Shown piece by piece: positions 49,596 to 56,564 of a stretch of 64,000 nt of DNA (positions within the stretch are counted from its first letter, which is position 1; every line of letters begins with the position of its first letter). This stretch comes from DASUCS01 sp041166745. GTDB taxonomy: Bacteria > Actinomycetota > Acidimicrobiia > Acidimicrobiales > JACDCH01. The stretch spans positions 186,001 through 250,000 of the forward strand of contig JBEEGH010000034.1 in assembly GCA_041166745.1 (NCBI GenBank), in the 5' to 3' direction. The translations under genes and the position numbers were made by a program. The notes under the pieces were generated by a model, which worked only from the letters and a program-made list of their open reading frames with translations, made no database searches and was not told the origin of the DNA.

Positions 49596-50823
49596 TGGTT
49601 TTCCTCTCCTGACCGTCCGGGACATGACCGGACCTCGTCGTTGGCAGCGGCTCGGTGAGCCGCTGCGACTCGCGCTGGACGCGGAACGTGTCGCAGTAGG
49701 ACGCGACAGCGGGTACCGACCAGACGTCGTCGACCGCGTAGGTGTGTTCGTAGGCCGCGGGCGGCGCGGACCGGCCAGCCCGCTGGTCGGCCAGGAACGC
49801 TTCGACGCGATCGCCCGCGTCTTCGCCGACGTCGATCCCGAGGCGAGCGAACGTCGAGGTGACCATTCCTACGGGGTCGGCCATCAGGTCGCTGTAGTGG
49901 ACGTGGGTGATGCGATCGGGATGCGTCGCTGCGAAGGTCTCCATCGCGGCGGCCGCCGCCGCGACCGTGCGAAGTGCGCCACGCTCACTACGACCGTCAT
50001 CCGCACCTAGTCGCGTCCCCGGCACACAGAGCGGTGAGGCGATGGCGTCGACGACCGCGTTCATGGACGCCACGACCCGGAACGGGTCTCGATGAGTGAA
50101 GACGAATCGCGCGTCTGGGAACGCTTCGGCGAACTGCGCCAGGCTCGGCGTCGTCAGCGGACTCTTGAGGACGAGTACTGAGCCGGCAGGGGGTGGGTTC
50201 TTCCACAACAGGAGCTGGATCAGACGGCGGTACTCCCAGAACGTGGTCGGCGAGTGGTGCTCGTGCAGGTGGCCCCACCACCTGCGCATCACCGACCCCG
50301 CGCCACGACCGAGCAGCCCGGTGCAGTCATAGAACCCCCACGGGCACTCCTCGGGCTCATGCGCATTGACCCAGTGCAGGTGCTCGAGGTCCGTGCCCCG
50401 TAGCGCGTCGACCGAGGCCTGAACCTCCGCGCGGCGCGGATCAGTCCGCCACGTCGCGGCCGTAGGTGCCGGAATCGGACGCACGAGCTCCCATCGCTGC
50501 AGGGCTCGTGTGCGCGGATGGCAGGACAGCAGGTTGTGGAGGAGCGTCGTCCCGGATCGGGCGAAGCCGGCGATCAGCACGACAGGTGGAAGCTCAACGT
50601 CGGAGATCTCCGGGTGACGCCTCAGGTAGTCGACGATCTGGAGTCGGTTGCGAAGGTTGCTGCCCGCGACGCGACCGAGAAATTCCCGCCCCCGATTCGA
50701 AAGCACGGGATCGTCGAGGTCGCGCACCCAACACTCGAGCGGGCCCATGAAGTGGGCCGAGCCGAGGTCGTCCAGGCCGGTCGCGGCACGAGCCTCGTCG
50801 ACGAGGTCATTCACCGTCGTCAT
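49588..50823 (-). CDS. Sulfotransferase family protein
   Basis: A 411-residue protein of the Sulfotransfer_3 type. The PAPS 5'-phosphosulfate-binding loop is VLIAGFARSGTTLLHNLLSCHP, and the 3'-phosphate region is FVFTHRDPFRVVASMNAVVDA. An N-terminal helix region of about 45 residues precedes the core, as in actinobacterial members that act on lipids or steroids. The start ATG 50823 has GGGGGG close upstream; ATG 50856 is another in-frame option abutting the MarR operator. The gene overlaps the P450 gene and is divergent from the MarR gene. Confidence 0.9.
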   Translation of the reverse strand: MTTVNDLVDEARAATGLDDLGSAHFMGPLECWVRDLDDPVLSNRGREFLGRVAGSNLRNRLQIVDYLRRHPEISDVELPPVVLIAGFARSGTTLLHNLLSCHPRTRALQRWELVRPIPAPTAATWRTDPRRAEVQASVDALRGTDLEHLHWVNAHEPEECPWGFYDCTGLLGRGAGSVMRRWWGHLHEHHSPTTFWEYRRLIQLLLWKNPPPAGSVLVLKSPLTTPSLAQFAEAFPDARFVFTHRDPFRVVASMNAVVDAIASPLCVPGTRLGADDGRSERGALRTVAAAAAAMETFAATHPDRITHVHYSDLMADPVGMVTSTFARLGIDVGEDAGDRVEAFLADQRAGRSAPPAAYEHTYAVDDVWSVPAVASYCDTFRVQRESQRLTEPLPTTRSGHVPDGQERKTNV

Positions 50824-50856
50824 GCCACCCCCCTGCCAGAGAACTCGATCGTCCAT

Positions 50857-50893
50857 ACTTCGGTTACCGAAGTTTCGGTTACCAAAGTATTAT
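50857..50893. promoter_or_regulatory. MarR operators and leaderless promoter
   Basis: ACTTCGGTTACCGAAGT (50857-50873) is a 17-bp dyad with one central mismatch, and a second copy GTTTCGGTTACCAAAGT starts 15 bases later (50872-50888). TATTAT (50888-50893) is a -10 box ending eight bases before ATG 50902, so the MarR mRNA is predicted to be leaderless. The operators cover the -35 region of marR and the area directly upstream of the sulfotransferase start. Confidence 0.7.
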
Positions 50894-50901
50894 TTGCGCT
50901 C

Positions 50902-51411
50902 ATGGCGCCGTCAAGAGCCAACGACACGGAACGCCGCGCGACGGGGCAGATCCTCAACCGTCTGCTCCAGCACTTCCGCGCCGAGCTGATGACCCATCAC
51001 GACCCATCGCTGTTTCCCGGCCTGCGCGTCCCGCACCTGCAAGTGTTCGGCAACGTCGGACGGCGTGGAATCCGACTGACGGAGCTTGCCGAACGGGCGC
51101 AGCTCAGCCTCGCCGCATGCTCGGAGCTGGTCAACGATCTCGACCGACTCGGCTACATCGAGCGCCGCCCCGATCCGACCGACCGCCGAGCCAAGCTCAT
51201 CTTTCCGACGGCCCGCGGTGGCGAGCTCCTCGAGTCCTCGGCGGACGCCGTCTCCGCAGTCGACGATCACTGGCGGTCCTTGATCGCGGCGAACGGCTTC
51301 GAGAAGACCATGGCAACGCTCGATGACTTGCTCGCGACGCTCGACGAACGACGCCGGGTCCAACGGGCCGCGACGGCGGCGAGACCGACCGCGGCCGAGC
51401 CAACGCATTGA
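50902..51411 (+). CDS. MarR family transcriptional regulator
   Basis: A 169-residue winged-helix regulator. It has FPGLRVPHLQVFGNVGRRGIRLTELAERAQLSLAACSELVNDLDRLGYIERRPDPTDRRAKLIFPTARG, the complete MarR DNA-binding domain with the DxRxK wing. The C-terminal helices are shortened and end in an alanine-rich tail. It is divergent from the sulfotransferase-P450 operon, which it probably represses. The frame is open far upstream on the antisense of the sulfotransferase gene, but the leaderless ATG at 50902 is well placed. Confidence 0.92.
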   Translation: MAPSRANDTERRATGQILNRLLQHFRAELMTHHDPSLFPGLRVPHLQVFGNVGRRGIRLTELAERAQLSLAACSELVNDLDRLGYIERRPDPTDRRAKLIFPTARGGELLESSADAVSAVDDHWRSLIAANGFEKTMATLDDLLATLDERRRVQRAATAARPTAAEPTH

Positions 51412-51670
51412 CGCGCTGGTGGGGTGTCGGCTGACCCGGCGCCATCCTTCTGCCCCGCATCGACGCAGGTGGACCGTCAGGCCGCAGCTGCGCGGCTCCC
51501 GCATGACGACGTCGAGTCATCCTCGTTGGATGGTTGGCGCGCCAACGCCTGCCGAACCAGACACCGGTGCAATGTCGGCAGGAACGACACGTAGCGCTGC
51601 CTTCCTGCGTCCGGCTCGGACCATCAGCGATCGGTGGGATGCAGCAGCGATCCCTACCGCACAGCAACTA

Positions 51671-52138
51671 TCAAGATCGATCCTGAATGACGACGCGCAG
51701 TTGAGCAAGGTCAGCATCGACCATCCGCTGGAAGGGACGACGTAAAAAGCGCAGCCGCCGCACTGGCACGGCTTCGGCGTGCGCGTATCTAGTCCTCCCG
51801 AGACCATCGGGAACTGCGGCCATGAGCACGAGGAACGCTCTGCCCCGCCCTTGCATAATGCAGAAGCCAGGCTCGATGCGCACACGGAACGGCCATGGAA
51901 TCGGCCACCAGCGAACCCACACCCACATGTGGAATTCGCCTTCGGGAAGTCTTCTTAGACGCAGCCGGCGAACGAGGGTGTCCCATCGCGGAACGTTGCG
52001 TTCAAGATCCATCAACCACGGCCACGCGTCGTCGAACGGCACGCCGAGCGTCACCTCAGCGCAACCCGCGCTCGGGTAGGCGGATGCGAGCACTCGCAGC
52101 CGCCGAATGGCGTCGAGCTCTGCGTCGGGCCAGGTCAT
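51671..52138 (-). CDS. SRPBCC-like protein coupled to an ECF sigma factor
   Basis: A 155-residue soluble protein. The pattern EVTLGVPFDDAWPWLMDLERNVPRWDTLVRRLRL fits the start of an SRPBCC domain, and the tryptophan-rich WVWVRWWPIPWPFRVRIEPGF and LVLMAAVPDGLGRTRYAHAEAVP match its central strands. No membrane segment or zinc motif typical of an anti-sigma factor is present. Its ATG overlaps the sigma factor stop (ATGA), with AAGGTGG upstream, so the two are made together. This position is normally held by an anti-sigma factor, hence a sensory role is plausible but inferred. The 259 bases between this gene's stop and the MarR gene's stop (51412-51670) hold no clear gene. Confidence 0.65.
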   Translation of the reverse strand: MTWPDAELDAIRRLRVLASAYPSAGCAEVTLGVPFDDAWPWLMDLERNVPRWDTLVRRLRLRRLPEGEFHMWVWVRWWPIPWPFRVRIEPGFCIMQGRGRAFLVLMAAVPDGLGRTRYAHAEAVPVRRLRFLRRPFQRMVDADLAQLRVVIQDRS

Positions 52139-52668
52139 CCGGACCACCTTTGGGCAAACGCGGCGCGGGCACGATGGAGACGGGACTTCACGGTGCCAGC
52201 TGGGATATCGAGCAACTCCGCGACATCGTGCTCCGAGTAGCCGTCGAGATCGCGCAAGACAAGCACGGCCCGCTGGTCGGGTCGCATCGCCGCCAGCACC
52301 ACTCGCACGTCGACAGAAGCATCGATGTCGACGTCGCCAGCCTCGAGTCTCTCGTCGATCCCCTCGGTCGGTCGGCGCCGACGCGCCACCCGAACTGCCT
52401 CGCGCACGGCGACGCGACGAGCCCAGGCCTTGAACGCTCCTGGCTCGCGCAGCGAGGGCAAACCTTTGACGATCGCGATCAGCGCCTCCTGCATCGCATC
52501 CTCAGGGTCCTCGAGCGCAATCGCCGCGCAGATTCGCCCTACATACGGAGAGACCTGACGGATCAGAACCTCGAGAGCGAGCGGATCACCTCGTTTGGCG
52601 CCGCGAACGGTCGCCACGTCCACCACTCCAAGCGCAACGGCATCGCGCCGGCGTTCCATGTCGATCAC
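52135..52668 (-). CDS. ECF-type sigma-70 family RNA polymerase sigma factor
   Basis: A 177-residue ECF sigma factor. Region 2 is VSPYVGRICAAIALEDPEDAMQEALIAIVKGLPSLREPGAFKAWARRVAVREAVRVARRR, and region 4 is MRPDQRAVLVLRDLDGYSEHDVAELLDIPAGTVKSRLHRARAAF. The start is GTG 52668 or ATG 52659. A 7-bp inverted repeat lies at the GTG. It is coupled to an SRPBCC-like gene downstream rather than to a recognisable anti-sigma factor. The epimerase gene starting at 53664 is upstream on the same strand and ends 49 bases before it. Confidence 0.9.
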   Translation of the reverse strand: MIDMERRRDAVALGVVDVATVRGAKRGDPLALEVLIRQVSPYVGRICAAIALEDPEDAMQEALIAIVKGLPSLREPGAFKAWARRVAVREAVRVARRRRPTEGIDERLEAGDVDIDASVDVRVVLAAMRPDQRAVLVLRDLDGYSEHDVAELLDIPAGTVKSRLHRARAAFAQRWSG

Positions 52669-52682
52669 ACAATCCTGTGTGA
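52665..52682. repeat. Inverted repeat TCACACA-ATCC-TGTGTGA
   Basis: A perfect 7-bp inverted repeat with a four-base spacer that overlaps the GTG start of the sigma factor gene. It could be an operator, or a hairpin in the 5' end of the mRNA that would limit initiation at GTG and favour ATG 52659. A further palindrome TGGTCCGGACCA lies at 52705-52716, just after the stop of the epimerase gene. Confidence 0.5.
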
Positions 52683-52716
52683 CCCATCGACTCGTCCGCC
52701 ATTTTGGTCCGGACCA

Positions 52717-53664
52717 TCAGGAAGTTGCTGCACTCCACGCCTGCCAGGCGTCGAGGCCGTCGCGGAAGGTGGGATGCATCGGAGACCAGCCAAGCTCCTT
52801 CTTCGCGCGGGCATTGGACACGCGCATGGCCGTCGTCGCCACCTCAACGAAGTAGGGCGCAAACAAGCGGGCGATTCGCTTCGGTATCGACCATGGCCTA
52901 CCACCGGTTCGTTGCGCCAGCTCGGTGACGAAGTCGCGCAGCGAGACGGGCTGGTCGTCAACGACGTTGTAGATGCCGCCCGGCTCGCCTTCGATTGTCG
53001 CGAGGACGATGGCGTCGGCGACGTCTTCGATATAGACCAGCGGCCACAAGCCGCGGCCTCCCCCGGGAAGGGGAAGCATTCGGCGTCGCAGCATCGTCGC
53101 CATGTAGTCCGTCCCCGCTCGCGGTCCGTAGTAGAGCCCACAACGCAGGAGAACTGTTTCGATCGCGCCCTGGGCGTTTGCTTCCAGGGCGTGGCGCTCC
53201 ATTGCGAGCACGCCATCGATCTCCTCGTTCAGCTTTGGCCGGGGCACGTTGCTTCTTGTTGGATGATCTTCGGTGATCACCGCCGAACTCAAGTCGCCGT
53301 AGCCGTACGCGAAGACGATCGACTCACCGATGAACCGCCGTGCTCCCGCCGCGCGTGACGCGTTGAGAAGGTTTGCGGTGGCTTCGTCGTGTAGGCGATT
53401 CGTTGCGCGCATATCCCGATACGTGAGCGGTCCACGTTTGGGAATGGCCTTGGCGGCGTGGACGACGACGTCAGGAGTGACGATTTGCAGCACACGGCGC
53501 ATCCCCTCTGCGTCAAGCAGATCCCCGACCGCGCACTCGACGCCCTTCGCGGCAACGGCCCGCTCGCTGCGGCTGAGCGCGACCACCTCGTGTCCGCACG
53601 CTTGCAGCTTCGGAACGAGCGCCTGACCGAGCGCTCCGCTCGCTCCGGCGACGAAGACCTTCAC
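52717..53664 (-). CDS. NAD-dependent epimerase/dehydratase (paralogue of 24787-25752)
   Basis: A 315-residue SDR-superfamily protein. The nucleotide motif is VFVAGASGALGQALVPKLQACGH, then VALSRSE, and TPDVVVHAAKAIPKR. The region after FIGESIVFAYGYGD reads VLAMERHALEANAQG, again without the classical YxxxK, as in its paralogue. RCGLYYGPRAG, WPLVYIEDVADAIVLAT and GIYNVVDDQPVSLRDFV are conserved between the two. The ATG at 53664 overlaps the stop of the small membrane-protein gene, so the same two-gene module as at 24787-26183 occurs here in the opposite gene order. Confidence 0.88.
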   Translation of the reverse strand: MKVFVAGASGALGQALVPKLQACGHEVVALSRSERAVAAKGVECAVGDLLDAEGMRRVLQIVTPDVVVHAAKAIPKRGPLTYRDMRATNRLHDEATANLLNASRAAGARRFIGESIVFAYGYGDLSSAVITEDHPTRSNVPRPKLNEEIDGVLAMERHALEANAQGAIETVLLRCGLYYGPRAGTDYMATMLRRRMLPLPGGGRGLWPLVYIEDVADAIVLATIEGEPGGIYNVVDDQPVSLRDFVTELAQRTGGRPWSIPKRIARLFAPYFVEVATTAMRVSNARAKKELGWSPMHPTFRDGLDAWQAWSAATS

Positions 53665-54074
53665 CGCGCTCCCCGTCCGCTCGACCCGATTCGGACGCTG
53701 CTCTCACGCCATCCGCGGCGGAGCGCCCCGATCCCGACGACCGCAAGCAACCCGAGAAATGGGATGTCGATCCACGGCTTTCCGCCCAACTCGCGGTCCA
53801 CTACGTGCGATGCGACATGAAGGACCTGGAAGACGACGAAACCTCCGAGCGCGACGACCGCGGCGGATCGCGTCCAAGCCGCGAATAGCAGCGCCATACC
53901 TACTCCCACCTGCAGCGCGCCTGCATCATGGATGAAGTGTCGGTTGTAGGGCTCGAAGTGCGCGACGTTCGCGAAGAAGGAGTGCGGTGCCACTAACGCC
54001 CACACCCCGAACGCGAATGTTGCCGCGCCAAGCACCACGAGTGCAGCATTGACGCCTCGGGACTGTGACGGCAT
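53661..54074 (-). CDS. DUF4345-like small membrane protein (paralogue of 25749-26183)
   Basis: A 137-residue protein with four hydrophobic helices. It has VNAALVVLGAATFAFGVWALVAPHSFFANVAHFEPYNRHFIHDAGALQVGVGMALLFAAW and VVFQVLHVASHVVDRE. The pattern GVWALVAP...HF..DAGA...GVG is shared with the protein at 25749-26183. I start at ATG 54074; an upstream TTG at 54098 is in frame. The stop overlaps the start of the epimerase. The 211 bases between this start and the stop at 54286 hold the promoter region and no other gene. Confidence 0.78.
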   Translation of the reverse strand: MPSQSRGVNAALVVLGAATFAFGVWALVAPHSFFANVAHFEPYNRHFIHDAGALQVGVGMALLFAAWTRSAAVVALGGFVVFQVLHVASHVVDRELGGKPWIDIPFLGLLAVVGIGALRRGWRESSVRIGSSGRGAR

Positions 54075-54285
54075 GCCTCTCGTCACTTGCTTGGCCAATT
54101 CGGCGCACGGGAGACATTGACGCTCATATACCGAATAGAGGGCGGTGACGCCGCGGAAGGTTCCGAGTTTCTCCGATGTGTTACGGCACGCGGACGCTGC
54201 TGTGTATGAACGTTCGAGAGCATCCCGAGGCCGGTTTCCTCAGCACCTTGCACGCGCACGATCGATCTCATTCGCCGGCGCTGCA

Positions 54286-54792
54286 CTACGCATCCTCCAC
54301 GGGACGAAGCACGAACATGTCGAAGTCGCGCTGCGCCATGCGTTGGTAGTGCGCGACTGCTGGAGCCGTGTCGAGGTACTTGCTCCACAGCGGCGCGGCA
54401 CTTTCTCCACGCACTCGCTCCACCGCCACCTCAGTCCGGCGGCCGCGTTCGTGGACCACGGCTCTCGTGGCCGCGTCGAGGTTGTACGCCCAAGACGGAC
54501 GGCGCTCAAGCCCACCGTTCGCGGAAACAACGATCCAGCCTTCTCCAAACGAGACCCCGACGACTGCTGCGCGCCGCATCTCCCCTGTGTGGCGTCCGCG
54601 GACCTCGACCAGGACCAGTTCAGTTCCAAACCATCGGCTGACGAAGCGCGGCCGCTTCCGGCCAAGCAGGGCCGCATGGACACGCGTGAAGATCCGTCCC
54701 CCCGGCAGCAGCGCCGCAGCATGGAGAACGCGAGCAAGCCAGCGCGCCTTCGACCCTCCGCGAGGTCTGTGAGCGCTCGGCTGCGAGATCAC
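54286..54792 (-). CDS. Nitroreductase family deazaflavin-dependent oxidoreductase
   Basis: A 168-residue DUF385/Ddn-type protein. The core is ELVLVEVRGRHTGEMRRAAVVGVSFGEGWIVVSANGG, then WAYNLDAATRAVVHERGRRTEVAVERVRGE and a C-terminal APAVAHYQRMAQRDFDMFVLRP. It belongs to the same fold as 32528-33058 but is clearly diverged. It probably binds F420. The start is not certain (GTG 54792). The 264 bases upstream (54793-55056) contain no recognisable gene. Confidence 0.8.
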   Translation of the reverse strand: MISQPSAHRPRGGSKARWLARVLHAAALLPGGRIFTRVHAALLGRKRPRFVSRWFGTELVLVEVRGRHTGEMRRAAVVGVSFGEGWIVVSANGGLERRPSWAYNLDAATRAVVHERGRRTEVAVERVRGESAAPLWSKYLDTAPAVAHYQRMAQRDFDMFVLRPVEDA

Positions 54793-55056
54793 GAGCGTGT
54801 CACCACAAGCCGCGAACGATCTGGTGTCCCTAGACGCAGAACAAGCTCGACGGAGTCGTCGTACGTCGTTGTCGCCGGTCGCAGCGGCTCGCGATCATCA
54901 GACAGACCCACACCACCTAAGAGCGAAGGCTGACCTGAAAGGTTCCCCGAACTGACGCAGCGTCCTGGCTTCTTTGTCTGTCAGGGCACCAGTGCCGTGT
55001 GGATCCAGACCGAAGGCGAGGCTTGTCAAAGGACTCCGACAGCGACAACGGCGGTT

Positions 55057-56496
55057 TCACCGCGGTATGCCAGCAAGGAAGATGTCAGTCGGACCGGTTG
55101 GACAACCCAGTAGGGGTTGCGCGCAATCGACGACCGTGATCGCGGCGTGGAACCCGTACGAGTCCGAGCGGAGGGTTTGGTACTCGCCAAGGTCCGCGCC
55201 CCATCGCGGAACCCTGTTGCGGTCGAACGGCCCGGCGAGCCGTTGCTCGACAAACGACAACCCGTTGTCGATCGAAGTCGCGAGCCACACCTCGGTTGTT
55301 CCATCGCCCGGGTTGAGGGGGTCGGCGCTGCGCTGGTCGTCGTACAGCAGACCGACCGTGCCATCGCGACCGACGGCCACCTGTACGCCGCTGATCGGTG
55401 CACGGCCCGCGGCACCCCTTCCGGTGAGGTCACTGAATGTCCGTCCGCCGTCGCGCGAGCGGTAGAGACGTGGTGCGCGATCGACGAAGGGAGACGTCGA
55501 CGCCACATACAGGACACCTCCGGGTCCAGCTGCGCCGTGGATGAACAGGTTCGGACCACCTCGATCCGAGCACGGCGGTGCGCCGCCGCTGACACACAGG
55601 GGTTCCGTCCACCCTCCCTGCTCAAGACGCACGACGGCCGCGTGGCTCTCGTCGGCACAACCCGACGACGGGCAATCGTCGAATACATCGACGATGGTGC
55701 CGTCGCTGAGTTGTACGAGCTCGCCAGCATCGAACACCCTGCCGTCGGGGGGAATGCCGATGGCGGTCGGAGCGGACCACGTCTTGCCCGCGTCGAGCGT
55801 GACCGCTACATACTCGGTCCCACCCGCCACCGTTCCCTGCCCGAGGGTGTCGCTGCCGACGTGACGGTCCCACAGCGCGTACGCCACGCCAGGGCGCCGA
55901 GCATCAGCGAGAACGTTGCTCCACTCCACCTGATGGGCTTCGCCAGGTTGATCGCTGCGGCGATCCAGCACGATCGGAGCGGACGACACCCCCGGAGGGC
56001 TCCGCCAGGTCCGCCCTCCGTCGGGCGAAGTGTTGAGGATGATGGCGGTGTTCGACTGCTGGTCTCGGCGAACGGCGGTCGCGTAGACCGTTCCGTCGGG
56101 GCCGATCGCCACGTGTGAGTTGATGATCGAGTTCTCCCCCGTCGGCCCGTTCGCGCACGCGAGGAAACCCGGCGGCACTGTCCGGTCCCACGATTGCCCA
56201 CCGTCGAAGGAGGTCCCGATGACGATCGCGTCCGCGAAGTCCTGCGTCCACGACACCACGATGTGGCTGCGGTTGGTCGGGTCGACCGCCAACGACGCGT
56301 CGTACTCGTAGTTGCGAACCCCGGCCGGCTCGGCCGCCGGCGAACACGGGTCTGGAGCAGGCGGCACCGGAGTGTCTCCCGAGACCCGCCACAACCTGAC
56401 GGCAGGGCTCGAGGCCGACACGGGGGACGCCGCGCCGAGGACGAACACGATTGCTGCGCACGAACTGATCACGCGGGTCCACGACTGGGCTTTCAT
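55057..56496 (-). CDS. Exported sialidase-fold (BNR/Asp-box repeat) protein
   Basis: A 479-residue exported protein. A signal peptide occupies residues 1 to 29 (SCAAIVFVLGAASPVSASS). The rest is a six-bladed propeller type with Asp-box motifs SFDGGQSWD, SPDGGRTW, TLDAGKTW, SRDGGRTF and SIDNGLSF. True sialidase catalytic residues (the Arg triad and the FRIP motif) are not evident, so this is more likely a binding propeller than a sialidase. The gene is downstream of the cyclase-LuxR gene on the same strand but with its own promoter region: a CCCCCCA-N2-TGGGGGG box is centred 44 bases before the ATG. Confidence 0.85.
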   Translation of the reverse strand: MKAQSWTRVISSCAAIVFVLGAASPVSASSPAVRLWRVSGDTPVPPAPDPCSPAAEPAGVRNYEYDASLAVDPTNRSHIVVSWTQDFADAIVIGTSFDGGQSWDRTVPPGFLACANGPTGENSIINSHVAIGPDGTVYATAVRRDQQSNTAIILNTSPDGGRTWRSPPGVSSAPIVLDRRSDQPGEAHQVEWSNVLADARRPGVAYALWDRHVGSDTLGQGTVAGGTEYVAVTLDAGKTWSAPTAIGIPPDGRVFDAGELVQLSDGTIVDVFDDCPSSGCADESHAAVVRLEQGGWTEPLCVSGGAPPCSDRGGPNLFIHGAAGPGGVLYVASTSPFVDRAPRLYRSRDGGRTFSDLTGRGAAGRAPISGVQVAVGRDGTVGLLYDDQRSADPLNPGDGTTEVWLATSIDNGLSFVEQRLAGPFDRNRVPRWGADLGEYQTLRSDSYGFHAAITVVDCAQPLLGCPTGPTDIFLAGIPR

Positions 56497-56531
56497 GGCG
56501 GTGACTCTGACGCCAGACGCTTGCGGCTACA

Positions 56532-56547
56532 CCCCCCAGTTGGGGGG
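56532..56547. promoter_or_regulatory. Box CCCCCCA-GT-TGGGGGG upstream of the exported propeller gene
   Basis: A perfect 7-bp inverted repeat with a two-base centre. It lies in the 68-base gap between the LuxR regulator stop and the exported propeller gene (ATG 56496), with its centre 43.5 bases before the start codon. An identical palindrome with centre TC is at 61665-61680, at nearly the same distance from the start of the exported hydrolase gene. Both boxes are followed, in the direction of transcription, by a GCAAGCG heptamer. Confidence 0.75.
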
Positions 56548-56564
56548 TTCGTCGGGAGGTCGCG

